DNA from: Microbacterium indicum DSM 19969 | Lineage (GTDB): Bacteria; Actinomycetota; Actinomycetes; Actinomycetales; Microbacteriaceae | Direction of reading: 5' to 3' | NCBI RefSeq assembly: GCF_000422385.1 | Contig: NZ_AULR01000002.1 | Span: 310,001 to 374,000, forward strand | Length of the DNA stretch: 64,000 nt | The notes under the pieces: model-generated | The model's database searches: none | Told to the model about the DNA's origin: nothing | What the model saw: the letters and a program-made list of their open reading frames with translations, nothing else | Program-made: the position numbers and the translations under genes | In this document: positions 7,548 to 15,332 of the stretch, in pieces | Numbering within the stretch: the first letter of the stretch is position 1 | Layout: every line of letters starts with the position of its first letter

Positions 7548-8909
7548 ATGACACTGCTGCGAACACCCCTCTCCGTCGCTCCCGCGCCTCCCGCGCGGCG
7601 CGATCGGAGCATCGACCTCCTGCGCGCGGCGTGCATCGTCGTGGTCGTGCTGCTGCACGCGACGATGGCCGGCATCGCCGTCGCGGACGGCGCGCCCGTG
7701 ATCCGGAACGCGCTCGACGAACCCTGGTTCGCTCCCGTGAGCTGGGTCCTCCAGATCATGCCCCTCTTCTTCCTCGCCGGCGGCGTCACGGGACTCGGGG
7801 CCTGGCGGCGCGCCGCCGCACGCGGCGAGCGCGCCGCGGCCTTCGCGGCATCCCGCGTCGTGCGCCTCATCCGGCCCGCCGTCGCCGCGTTCGCCGCGAT
7901 CGGCGCCGCGCTCGCGGTCCTGTCGATCGCGGGCGTGCCCGCGGATCTCGTCGCCGAGGCCGGCTTCCGCATCTCGCAGCCGATGTGGTTCCTCGGGGTG
8001 TTCGTCCTCGTGCAGGCCCTCGTGCCCCTCGCCGCCCGCGCGCACGACCGGGAACCGGCCGCGAGCGCCGTGGCGCTGGTCGTCGCCGTCGCGGCAATCG
8101 ACGCGACGCGGTATGTGACCGGGGCGGACGCCGTCGGAATGCTCGGCCTCGCGGCGGTGTGGCTCGCCGTCCAGCAGGCGGGCTTCTGGCTCGCCGACGG
8201 GGCGTTCGACCGGATCACCCCGCGGGCGCGGCTCGTCGCAGCCGGCGCGCTGCTCCTCGCTCTGGGAGTCATGACGGGACTCGGCCCGTACCCGGCCGAC
8301 ATGTACGTCGGCCTCAACCCGCCGACGCTCGCGCTCGTCGTGCTGGGCGTCGCGCAGGCGCTCGTCTTCTCGGTCGGGCAGCCGGCGATGCGGCGCTGGG
8401 CCGACCTCCCGGCCCTCCGTGGGATCGTCGATCGCCTCGGCACCCTGTCGATGACGATCTACCTCTGGCACATGCCGGTCGTCATCGCACTCGCGGGCGC
8501 CGGTCTCGCGCTCGGCCTCGCCGGCGCCGTCGATCTCCCCGAGATCCACTCGGCCGCGTGGTGGCTCGGGAGGCCCGCCTGGCTCGCCCTCGCGCTCGTC
8601 GCGACCCTCATCGTCGCGTCTCGCGCCGCGCGCTTCGACCGCGGAGGCGCGGCGTCCCCCGGGATCCGTTCGGGCCGAGCGGCGGCCGCCGTCGCCGCGG
8701 GCGTCATCGCCGTGGCTCTCCCGCTCGTCGCGGGGCTCGGCTGGCTGACGGCTGCCCTCAGCGCGGGGCTCGCGGCCGCGGCCGTCGCGCTGGCAGGGGA
8801 TAGCCCCCGCCCACGTCTGCGGGGCGACCGCATGGCGCACAAGAACCCCACAGAACAGGATGGAATCGTGACAATCGACAGCGAGCGGAGGATCCCATGG
8901 CGGTTCTGA
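7548..8909 (+). CDS. Acyltransferase 3 family membrane protein
   Basis: A 453-residue polytopic protein with about ten hydrophobic helices. It starts with the family signature RDRSIDLLRAACIVVVVLLH, whose His matches the conserved catalytic/core His, followed by a helix with MPLFFLAGGVTG. Family members O-acylate sugars of the envelope or exported glycans. The start is well supported by GAGGAG about 7 nt upstream of the ATG. The last 30 or so residues are hydrophilic and overlap the start of the DedA gene by 13 nt, so the two are translationally linked. The two-component system upstream might control it. The substrate cannot be inferred. Confidence 0.85.
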   Translation: MTLLRTPLSVAPAPPARRDRSIDLLRAACIVVVVLLHATMAGIAVADGAPVIRNALDEPWFAPVSWVLQIMPLFFLAGGVTGLGAWRRAAARGERAAAFAASRVVRLIRPAVAAFAAIGAALAVLSIAGVPADLVAEAGFRISQPMWFLGVFVLVQALVPLAARAHDREPAASAVALVVAVAAIDATRYVTGADAVGMLGLAAVWLAVQQAGFWLADGAFDRITPRARLVAAGALLLALGVMTGLGPYPADMYVGLNPPTLALVVLGVAQALVFSVGQPAMRRWADLPALRGIVDRLGTLSMTIYLWHMPVVIALAGAGLALGLAGAVDLPEIHSAAWWLGRPAWLALALVATLIVASRAARFDRGGAASPGIRSGRAAAAVAAGVIAVALPLVAGLGWLTAALSAGLAAAAVALAGDSPRPRLRGDRMAHKNPTEQDGIVTIDSERRIPWRF

Positions 8910-9547
8910 CGGCAGCGATCCTCGCCCTGGCGGCATCGCCCTGGATCTACCTCATCGCGCTTGCGAGCACAGCCCTCGACGCGTTCTTCCCGCCGCTTCC
9001 GAGTGAGACGCTCGTCGTCGCCCTCGCCGCGATCGGCGCCGCGAGCGGCACCCCGAACATCTGGCTGCTCGGCCTCGCGATGGCGGTCGGCGCCTTCATC
9101 GGCGACAACCTCACCTACGTGATCGGCCGGGCCGTCGGCACGGACCGTTATCGCTGGATGCGCGGCGCGAGGTTCCAGCGCGCCGTCGGCTGGGCGTCGG
9201 GCGTGCTCGAGCGCCGCGGCGGGGTCATGATCCTCGTGTCGCGCTACATCCCGATCGGCCGCATCGCGGTCAACCTCAGCGCGGGGGCGACGGGGTTCCC
9301 ACGGCGCAAGTTCGTGATCATGTCGGGCCTCGCGGCCGTGGCCTGGGCCGCGTACTCGGTCGCGATCGGCGCGCTCGCGGGACAGTGGTTCCACAGCAAC
9401 CCGATCCTGGGCGCCGTGTTCGGCGTCCTCATCGCGACGGCGATGGGCCTCGCGATCGACCGGATCTCGTCGAAGCTGCGCCGACGCGACGTCAGCCGAG
9501 GATCAGAGCCGCGAGGAAGATCAGCGGAAGCGCACCGAGCGTCGTGA
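8897..9547 (+). CDS. DedA family membrane protein
   Basis: A 216-residue protein of the DedA/SNARE-associated superfamily, which is linked to flipping of undecaprenyl phosphate or phospholipids and to membrane homeostasis. It has the paired re-entrant/helix layout: FFPPLPSETLVVALAAIGA, GAFIGDNLTYVIGRAVG, then the typical SRYIPIGRIAVNLSAGATGFPRRKF, in which the Arg residues of the family motif are present. The start has GGAGG about 6 nt upstream of the ATG, inside the end of the acyltransferase gene. The hydrophilic tail overlaps the 3' end of the convergent AEC transporter gene by 56 nt. Confidence 0.88.
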   Translation: MAVLTAAILALAASPWIYLIALASTALDAFFPPLPSETLVVALAAIGAASGTPNIWLLGLAMAVGAFIGDNLTYVIGRAVGTDRYRWMRGARFQRAVGWASGVLERRGGVMILVSRYIPIGRIAVNLSAGATGFPRRKFVIMSGLAAVAWAAYSVAIGALAGQWFHSNPILGAVFGVLIATAMGLAIDRISSKLRRRDVSRGSEPRGRSAEAHRAS

Positions 9548-10409
9548 GGAACACGGTGTCGCGGGCGATGACGTACCCGACCCCGTAGCGCTGCGCGAAG
9601 TTGAAGATGTTCTGCGCGGTCGGGAGCGTCGCGAGGACGACGACGACGAGCAGGGCGTGCCCCTCGAGGCCGAACGCGAGCCCGATCGCATATGCCAGAA
9701 GCGGCATGATCACGAGCTTGAGCGCGGTCGCGAGCAGCACGTCGCGCCGCGTGCCGCGCGTGGCGAGGGCGCGCTGCCCGTTGAGGGACATGCCGAAGCT
9801 GATGAGGATCACCGGAACCGCCGCGTGCGACACGAAGTCGAGCGGCTCCATGACGATCTCGGGGACCGGGAGTCGCGTGAGCGCGACGATCACGCCGACG
9901 GTCGAGCCGATGATCATCGGGTTGCGCACGGCGCGGCCGAGGGCCCGCCACCACCGCTTCTCGCCCGTCGAGACGCCGTCGAGCACGGCGAGCGAGATGG
10001 GCGTGAAGAGGATCTGCTGCATGAGGATGATCGGCGCCGCGTACGCCGCGCTCCCGAGCACGTAGGTCGAGATCGGGATGCCCATGTTGTTGCCGTTGAC
10101 CTGCCCGGCCGACAGCGCGCCCATCCACACGTCGCCGACGCTGCGCTTCCAGAAGACCCGGGCGACGAACGCGTAGATGAGGAAGACCGCGAGCGCCGCG
10201 AGCGCCGAGACCGGCAGGAGCGACGAGAACAGCGTGCCGATATCGGCCTCGCTCAGGACGACGAACATGAGGATCGGGTTGAGCACGAAGAACGCGAGCC
10301 GCCCGAGGACCGCCTGGCCGTCCTCGCCGAGGATGCCGGTGCGGCCGACGACGTACCCCACGATCACCGCGAAGGCGACGACGGCGAAGCCCGTCAGGAC
10401 GCTGATCAT
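9492..10409 (-). CDS. AEC family transporter (auxin efflux carrier-like)
   Basis: A 305-residue membrane protein with ten predicted hydrophobic helices in two five-helix halves. AEC hallmarks include the NPILMFVVLSE stretch in helix 2, the GQVNGNNMGIPIS segment in helix 4 and the crossing region LPTAQNIFNFAQRYG in the second half. Family members carry small organic anions; the substrate is unknown here. It is the last gene of a minus-strand set (M20 peptidase, MFS transporter, AEC), starting 39 nt after the MFS stop. The SD is weak. Its 3' end overlaps the convergent DedA gene. Confidence 0.87.
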   Translation of the reverse strand: MISVLTGFAVVAFAVIVGYVVGRTGILGEDGQAVLGRLAFFVLNPILMFVVLSEADIGTLFSSLLPVSALAALAVFLIYAFVARVFWKRSVGDVWMGALSAGQVNGNNMGIPISTYVLGSAAYAAPIILMQQILFTPISLAVLDGVSTGEKRWWRALGRAVRNPMIIGSTVGVIVALTRLPVPEIVMEPLDFVSHAAVPVILISFGMSLNGQRALATRGTRRDVLLATALKLVIMPLLAYAIGLAFGLEGHALLVVVVLATLPTAQNIFNFAQRYGVGYVIARDTVFLTTLGALPLIFLAALILG

Positions 10410-10448
10410 CGGATCGGGGATTCGTCGCGCGTCGTCATCGCCTCGAAT

Positions 10449-11864
10449 CTACCGGTCGACGCGCGCCTCTCCGTCGCGGAACGCGCCCGCGGGGACGAGG
10501 AGCAGGCACACGGCGGCGGCGAGCGCCGTCGCGCCGCAGACGATCCAGACCGTGAGGTAGCCCGCGAAGGAGCCCGCCGTCCCCGTCGCGCCCGACGCGA
10601 GAGCGATCCCGAAGGCGCACGACGCGATCGCGCCGCCGACCGTTTTGACGGAGTTCGTGAGGCCCGTGGCGACACCCGCCTGCGTCGGGGGAGCGGCCGC
10701 CGCCGCGGCCGCGGGCAGCGCGCCCACGAGCGCACCGGATCCCAGACCCGCGATCACCATGTTGACGACGACCTGGACGTACGAGTCGTGCAGCGGGACG
10801 AAGAGCAGGTAGCCGAGGGCGACGAGAATCGCGGCGACGACGAGCGACGTGCGCGGCGACGTCGCCCGCGCGAGCTGCGGCGAGAGGAGGGCGCCCGCGA
10901 TCATGCCGATGAGGTAAAGGCCGATGATGAGCGAGGTCGCGAACCCCGCCGTCCCGAGACCGTAGCCGTGGACCGCGGGATCCGTGCGAGCGAAGGTCGA
11001 GAGCGGCGCCTGCGCGCCGAGGACGCTGACGCCGAAGAGACCGGCCGTGAGGAACACGGGCCAGAGCGACGGCGCGCGGAACATCGCGACGTCGATGAGG
11101 GGATCCGCCTGCCGCCGCTCCCACAGCGCGAACGGAACGACGAGGAGGAGGCCGATCGCCGCGACGGCCCAGGGGAGGGGCGACGCGGGGTCGAGCCGGA
11201 GGAGCGCGAGGCCTCCCGTGAAGGCGAGGAGCGCGAGCGAGAGCAGCGCGACGCCGACGGTGTCGAGCCGGCCGCCCGTCGTCTCGGGCGTCTCGGCGAC
11301 GCCCAACAGCACGACGAAGAAGCATGCGACGACCACGACCGCCGGGACGAGGAGCACGACCGTGAGGGGGAGGACGTCGACGAGCGCCCCGCCGGCCAGG
11401 GCGCCGAGGATCGCGCCGCCCTCGAGCGCCGCGACGAGGACGCCGGCCGCCTTCGCGGTGGCGCTCGCCGGCGCACCGCGGGAACGGGCGCGCGACCAGA
11501 TGAGCGCGACCTCGAGAGGGAGCCAGACGACGTACGCCCCCTGAAGCGCCCAGGCGACGAGGAAGATCCCGAAATTCGGCGCGAACGGGAGCGCGAGCGA
11601 AGCGAACGCCGTGATGGCCGTCGACCACAGCAGCATGCGGCGGTGGCCGACCATGTCGCCGAGCTTCGCGAACGCCGGCACGATGAGCGCCGAGAGCATG
11701 AGCTGCGACCCCTCGAGCCAGTTGACGTCGGCGTCGTGGACTCCGAGGTGGCGCGCGATGTCGGTGAGGAGCGGGGTGTAGTACCCCTGGATCACGCCGC
11801 TCGTGAACTCGACGAACGCGAGGAGGCCGACGATCGCGGTGAGCGCGCCCGCCCTGCGGCTCAT
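10449..11864 (-). CDS. MFS transporter
   Basis: A 471-residue major facilitator protein with about 14 hydrophobic segments, similar in plan to drug:proton antiporters of the DHA2 type. The loop 2-3 motif appears as FAKLGDMVGHRRMLLWST (GxLaDrxGrkr form). It starts at an ATG that overlaps the peptidase stop (ATGA), giving MSRRAGALTA, so it is translated with the peptidase. A much longer open frame upstream is only a shadow of the peptidase gene. Pairing with a peptidase hints at export or uptake of a peptide or amino-acid product, but the substrate is unknown. Confidence 0.85.
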   Translation of the reverse strand: MSRRAGALTAIVGLLAFVEFTSGVIQGYYTPLLTDIARHLGVHDADVNWLEGSQLMLSALIVPAFAKLGDMVGHRRMLLWSTAITAFASLALPFAPNFGIFLVAWALQGAYVVWLPLEVALIWSRARSRGAPASATAKAAGVLVAALEGGAILGALAGGALVDVLPLTVVLLVPAVVVVACFFVVLLGVAETPETTGGRLDTVGVALLSLALLAFTGGLALLRLDPASPLPWAVAAIGLLLVVPFALWERRQADPLIDVAMFRAPSLWPVFLTAGLFGVSVLGAQAPLSTFARTDPAVHGYGLGTAGFATSLIIGLYLIGMIAGALLSPQLARATSPRTSLVVAAILVALGYLLFVPLHDSYVQVVVNMVIAGLGSGALVGALPAAAAAAAPPTQAGVATGLTNSVKTVGGAIASCAFGIALASGATGTAGSFAGYLTVWIVCGATALAAAVCLLLVPAGAFRDGEARVDR

Positions 11865-13177
11865 GCGAGGCCCCGGATCAGCGCGGTGTGGAATGCGCGA
11901 CCGCGCTCGAGCGACGACGCCTCGACCCGCTCGTCGGGGCCGTGCACCGACGAGCGCTGCTCGCGCGACATCTCGAGGGGCGCGAAGCGGTACACGGCGG
12001 GGAACCGGCGGTGGAAGAAGCGCGCGTCGGACGCCTGCATCATGAGGTACGGGGTCGGGAGGGCGTCGGGGTAGGCCTCGCGCACCGCCGCGGTCACGGC
12101 GGCGAACTCGGGACCGTCGATGGGAGACTCGGGCGACGGATCCGCCCCCTCGCTGACCGTCACCGTCACGCGGGCGTCGGCGATGCGGCGCTCGACCCGG
12201 CGGCGCACCGACGCGACGGTGTCTCCCGGGATGAGGCGCAGGTTGAGCGTGGCGGACGCGCTCGGCGGCAGGACGTTGTCGGCCGATCCTCCGGCCGTGC
12301 GGGTCGCAGCGATCGTCGTGCGAACGAGCGCCGCGGGCTCGCCGCCGAGCGCGCCGAGGATCCGCCCCGTGAGCCACGGCAGGCGCGCCATCGCCCCGAG
12401 CGCGAGGCCTCCGGCGCGGCCCGCGCGGGGGCGCAGGATCTCGAGCATCCGCGTGATCGTGCGCGGCGTGCGGGGCGGGAACGTCGCAGGGGAGAGGCGG
12501 CGCAGGGCCCGCACGATGCGGTCGATCGCGCTCGGCCCGTTCGGCGCTGACGCGTGGCCTCCGTCGCCTACCGCCTCGAGGCGCATCGTCACGACACCCT
12601 TCTCGCCGACGCCGATCATCGCGGCCCGTCCCGAGACGAAGGGGAGAGGCGCGTCGACGACGGCGCCGCCCTCGTCGAGCACGAGAAAAGGCGTGATCCC
12701 GCGCTCGGCGATGACGCGGGCTGTGTTCTCGGCCTCGCCCCCGAGCGCCTCCTCGTCGCCGCCGAACGAGAGATACACGTCGCGCGCCGGCCGGAAGCCC
12801 TCGGACAGCAGCTTCTCGACCGCCTCGAGGATCACCACGAGCGGGCCCTTGTCGTCGAGCGCGCCGCGCCCGTGCACCCATCCGTCGACGATCGCGCCAG
12901 AGAACGGGTCTCGCGACCACCCCTCGTCGGTCGACGCGGGCACGACGTCGATGTGCGCCATGAGGATGAGCGGATCCCGGTCGCTCGTGCCGCGCCATCG
13001 GTACAGCTGGGCGCGTTCGCCGATGCGTTCGGACTCGAGGTTCGCGTGCACCAGCGGGAACAGCTCGCGCAGCGCGTCGACGAATCGGTCGAACGCCTCC
13101 TGGTCGCCGCTGAGGGTTGGGATGCGGATCAGCTGTGACAGCCGCGCGGCGATCGCGAGGGCGTCGGGTTCGTCCAT
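11861..13177 (-). CDS. M20 family metallopeptidase (dipeptidase-like)
   Basis: A 438-residue zinc hydrolase of the M20/M25/M40 family. Metal and catalytic residues are visible: the His and Asp of ILMAHIDVVPA, the Asp of WVHGRGALDDKGP, the Glu pair of GGDEEALGG, and the Asp of FLVLDEGGAV. A lid/dimerisation domain contains GDGGHASAPNGPS. It lacks a signal peptide, so it should cleave dipeptides, acylated amino acids or similar in the cytoplasm. I chose the ATG giving MDEPDALAIA: TACGCT lies 6 nt upstream as a leaderless -10 box, and the further upstream frame runs through promoter-like DNA. It is the first gene of the peptidase-MFS-AEC set. Confidence 0.87.
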   Translation of the reverse strand: MDEPDALAIAARLSQLIRIPTLSGDQEAFDRFVDALRELFPLVHANLESERIGERAQLYRWRGTSDRDPLILMAHIDVVPASTDEGWSRDPFSGAIVDGWVHGRGALDDKGPLVVILEAVEKLLSEGFRPARDVYLSFGGDEEALGGEAENTARVIAERGITPFLVLDEGGAVVDAPLPFVSGRAAMIGVGEKGVVTMRLEAVGDGGHASAPNGPSAIDRIVRALRRLSPATFPPRTPRTITRMLEILRPRAGRAGGLALGAMARLPWLTGRILGALGGEPAALVRTTIAATRTAGGSADNVLPPSASATLNLRLIPGDTVASVRRRVERRIADARVTVTVSEGADPSPESPIDGPEFAAVTAAVREAYPDALPTPYLMMQASDARFFHRRFPAVYRFAPLEMSREQRSSVHGPDERVEASSLERGRAFHTALIRGLA

Positions 13178-13183
13178 GAGCTG

Positions 13184-13189
13184 AGCGTA
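13184..13189 (-). promoter_or_regulatory. Leaderless -10 box of the M20 peptidase gene
   Basis: TACGCT on the minus strand, separated by 6 nt from the ATG. The same spacing recurs before about a dozen genes in the window. No SD is present, so this element supports the chosen start. Confidence 0.5.
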
Positions 13190-13244
13190 GCGGCGCATCC
13201 GCACGCGCAGATGACGCGTGCGTGACGTCGATGACGCGGTCTCA

Positions 13245-13275
13245 ACGGTATTGCCGATAATGCACATTATGTCAA
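13245..13275 (-). promoter_or_regulatory. Possible second promoter with palindromic operator
   Basis: On the minus strand a perfect -35 box TTGACA is followed after 19 nt by TACCGT. The spacer carries an AT-rich inverted repeat, ATAATG-TG-CATTAT, at 13257-13270. Such a palindrome between -35 and -10 is a typical repressor site. It lies about 70 nt upstream of the M20 peptidase start in otherwise GC-rich DNA. The long spacer weakens the promoter call; the palindrome itself is clear. Confidence 0.4.
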
Positions 13276-13358
13276 CTCGAAGCTGACACGTTCGCGCCAG
13301 ACGCAGAATCCCGCGCGGCCACCGCCGCACCGATCATGCCGAACCCCTCTCCCACGAA

Positions 13359-13378
13359 CTTCCCGACAGACCGGGAAG
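13359..13378 (-). terminator. Probable terminator of trpS
   Basis: Inverted repeat CTTCCCG/CGGGAAG with a 6-nt loop, about 46 nt past the trpS stop codon. There is no T-tract. The rest of 13190-13424 holds the peptidase upstream region and no gene I can see. Confidence 0.5.
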
Positions 13379-13424
13379 AGAAAGCGTCCGTCTCGACCTG
13401 ACGAGCACAGCCCCGTTCCATCGC

Positions 13425-14474
13425 TTACAGCACTCGATAGAGCATCCCCATGGCCGCGCGCACCTCGTCAAACGTCGCCTCGGCAATCTCATTCGCACGA
13501 CTGTTCCCGGCAAGGAGCAGTTCCGTGACCAGCGCAGGATCGGCTGCGAGCTCGTTTCGACGTTGACGGTGTTCGGCGAAGCGAGTGTTCACCGCGTCGA
13601 TCGTATAGTCCTTCAGCGCCCCGCTCCCCGCTGCGCCAATGTGCTCTGCGATTGCCTCTGGCTCGATGTCGCTGCACAGTGCCGCTGTTGTGAGCAGCGC
13701 GGACACGCCGGGTCGGTTTACCGGATCGAACGTGATCATCCGGTCGCTGTCGGTTTGCGACTTCTTGATGACCGCCGCAGTCTCGTCCGCCGTCATGGAC
13801 AGCGCGATCGCGTTCCCATAGCTCTTCGACATCTTCCGACCGTCAAGGCCCGGCACCTCCGGCGTCGCGGTGATCAGCGGCTCCGGCTCAGGGAACACGG
13901 GGCCGAATCGCGCGTTGAACCGTCGGGCAATGGTCCGGGTCAGTTCTACGTGCGGCAGGTTGTCCTTCCCGACAGGCACCAGGTTGCCCTTGCAGAAAAG
14001 GATGTCCGCAGCTTGATGTACGGGATAGGTCAGCATCAGGCCGCTGAGGCTCCGTCCTGATGCCGCGAGCTCTGCTTTCACGGTCGGGTTGCGATGCAGT
14101 TCCGACTCCGTCACGAGACTCAAGAACGGCAGCAGCAGCTGGTTCAACGCCGGCACTGACGAGTGCGTGAAGATCGTCGTCGACGCTGGGTCCATGCCGG
14201 CAGCGAGGTAGTCCAGGATCGCGTCCCGCACGTTCGTGGTCACGTTGTCGGCGGTGTCTCGGTCCGTGATCACCTGGTAGTCGGCCAAGACCAGCACGGT
14301 TTCAACACCAAGGCTCTGCAATCGGACACGCTCACGCACAGTCCCGAAGTAGTGCCCCAGATGCAGCCGGCCCGTCGGCCGCTCCCCGGTCAGAACACGG
14401 AACCGTCCCGGTTCAGCAGCGACCCTGGCCTCCAGCTCCGGCATTCGGAGCGACGTCGTCGCAAGAGAATCCAT
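13425..14474 (-). CDS. trpS: Tryptophanyl-tRNA synthetase, attenuator-controlled copy
   Basis: A 349-residue class I synthetase that charges tRNA-Trp. The HIGH-type motif HLGH is at residues 38-41 and KMSKS at 214-218; VTESELHRNPTVKAE and LMLTYPVHQAADIL are typical of bacterial TrpRS. I chose the ATG giving MDSLATTS because GGAGGG lies about 5 nt upstream; codons further upstream are inside or too close to the SD. GC content and codon use are clearly lower than in the neighbours, suggesting acquisition. A leader peptide with three Trp codons precedes it. In Streptomyces an auxiliary, indolmycin-resistant TrpRS gene is controlled by such ribosome-mediated attenuation, so this may be a similar second copy. 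Whether another trpS exists lies outside the window. Confidence 0.93.
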   Translation of the reverse strand: MDSLATTSLRMPELEARVAAEPGRFRVLTGERPTGRLHLGHYFGTVRERVRLQSLGVETVLVLADYQVITDRDTADNVTTNVRDAILDYLAAGMDPASTTIFTHSSVPALNQLLLPFLSLVTESELHRNPTVKAELAASGRSLSGLMLTYPVHQAADILFCKGNLVPVGKDNLPHVELTRTIARRFNARFGPVFPEPEPLITATPEVPGLDGRKMSKSYGNAIALSMTADETAAVIKKSQTDSDRMITFDPVNRPGVSALLTTAALCSDIEPEAIAEHIGAAGSGALKDYTIDAVNTRFAEHRQRRNELAADPALVTELLLAGNSRANEIAEATFDEVRAAMGMLYRVL

Positions 14475-14523
14475 CATCACCCTCCACATCGAGGGGGTGC
14501 GCGACAGTCACCACGCCACAGGT

Positions 14524-14586
14524 TCGTGGGCTGCCATGCAACCCACGAGACATGCGTCAAAGGCTGCTAGGGCAGCCACCACCACG
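14524..14586 (-). promoter_or_regulatory. Trp-codon attenuator of trpS
   Basis: Four complementary strands follow one another on the minus strand. Strand 1 (GGCTGC, 14572-14577) overlaps the third Trp codon of the leader peptide. Strand 2 (GCAGCC, 14562-14567) starts in its stop codon. Strand 3 (TCGTGGGTTGC, 14538-14548) and strand 4 (GCAGCCCACGA, 14524-14534) form an 11-bp stem with a 3-nt loop and one G-U pair. Strand 2 can pair with either strand 1 or the GGTTGC of strand 3. A ribosome stalled at the Trp codons would mask strand 1, allow 2:3 and block 3:4; a ribosome at the stop codon would cover strand 2 and allow 3:4. No U-tract follows 3:4. A further weak hairpin near the trpS SD leaves translational control possible. 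Confidence 0.8.
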
Positions 14587-14605
14587 AAGAACGAAGCGAA
14601 CGCAT
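14567..14605 (-). CDS. Leader peptide MRSLRSSWWWLP upstream of trpS
   Basis: A 12-codon open frame, ATG to TAG, with three consecutive TGG codons at positions 8-10. Three Trp in twelve residues is far above chance, and the codons sit exactly where they can sense charged tRNA-Trp for the hairpins downstream. No SD precedes the ATG, but TAGTGT lies 6 nt upstream, so the mRNA probably begins at or near the ATG. The stop codon is 92 nt before the trpS ATG. Function follows from position: it is a sensor and not a product, as in classical trp leaders. Confidence 0.85.
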   Translation of the reverse strand: MRSLRSSWWWLP

Positions 14606-14611
14606 GACCCG

Positions 14612-14617
14612 ACACTA
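14612..14617 (-). promoter_or_regulatory. -10 box of the trpS leader transcript
   Basis: TAGTGT on the minus strand, 6 nt before the leader peptide ATG. GTGATC 17 nt further upstream could be a weak -35 box. The divergent GNAT gene starts about 95 nt away with its own TANNNT box. Confidence 0.5.
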
Positions 14618-14710
14618 CCGGCTCACCAGCCGCGGATCACCTGGCGCCGCTCAATCGAATCGGCAGCGGCGGTCTGCGGATCCCCCGGCGCTCCCGGCTA
14701 GCGTTGTCGG

Positions 14711-15235
14711 GTGCTCCCCCTCGATACCCCGCGCCTTCGCTTCAGAGAGATGACGTCACGCGATCTGGACTCGATGGCCGAGCTGCTCGGCGATCCCGAG
14801 GTCATGGCGTTCTATCCCGCGCCGAAGACTCGCGCAGAGGCCGCCGAATGGATCGCCTGGAACCAGCGGAACTACGCCCGGCACGGTTACGGCCTCTGGG
14901 TGATCGAGACCCTCGCCGGAGACTTCGTCGGCGACTGCGGCCTGACCTGGCAGGAAGTCAACGGCGTCTCCAGACTCGAAGTCGGGTATCACGTGGGCAC
15001 CCGGTGGCAGGGGCGCGGCCTCGCGACCGAGGCGGCCGCGGCCTGCCGAGACTTCGCCCGCGACCACCTGGACGTCGCGGAGCTCGTGGCGATCATCCAC
15101 CCCGACAACCGAGCGTCCGAACGCGTCGCGGAGAAGATCGGGATGCGACGCGCCGCAGACGACCACGGCGGCGACATCCCCGTCCGCACGGTTCTGGGCA
15201 TGCTCCTCGACGCGCGCCCGTCGAGACACGGGTGA
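14711..15235 (+). CDS. GNAT family N-acetyltransferase (RimJ/RimL type)
   Basis: A 174-residue acetyltransferase of the RimJ/RimL-like group. N-terminal LDTPRLRFREMTSRDLDSMAELL is typical. The acetyl-CoA binding motif is RWQGRGLATEAAAACRDFA (a QxxGxA/G loop), followed by IIHPDNRASERVAEKIGMR. The substrate is unknown; this group acetylates protein N-termini or small amines. The start is a GTG; TAGCGT lies 6 nt upstream and there is no SD, so the mRNA is probably leaderless. GC content returns to the genomic level here, next to the low-GC trpS segment. Confidence 0.87.
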   Translation: MLPLDTPRLRFREMTSRDLDSMAELLGDPEVMAFYPAPKTRAEAAEWIAWNQRNYARHGYGLWVIETLAGDFVGDCGLTWQEVNGVSRLEVGYHVGTRWQGRGLATEAAAACRDFARDHLDVAELVAIIHPDNRASERVAEKIGMRRAADDHGGDIPVRTVLGMLLDARPSRHG

Positions 15236-15332
15236 CGCTCGCCCTCCCCCCGCGCGGATCGGCGCGACCGACCTGCGAAAGTGGTTGGCAGACTGGAGCT
15301 GATCACCCGCGATACCCCGAGAGGGCCCGGCA

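Noticed and set aside
14475..14611. T-box riboswitch before trpS
   Set aside because: No T-box sequence, specifier loop or Stem I features; the leader peptide and 1:2/2:3/3:4 strands explain the leader better.
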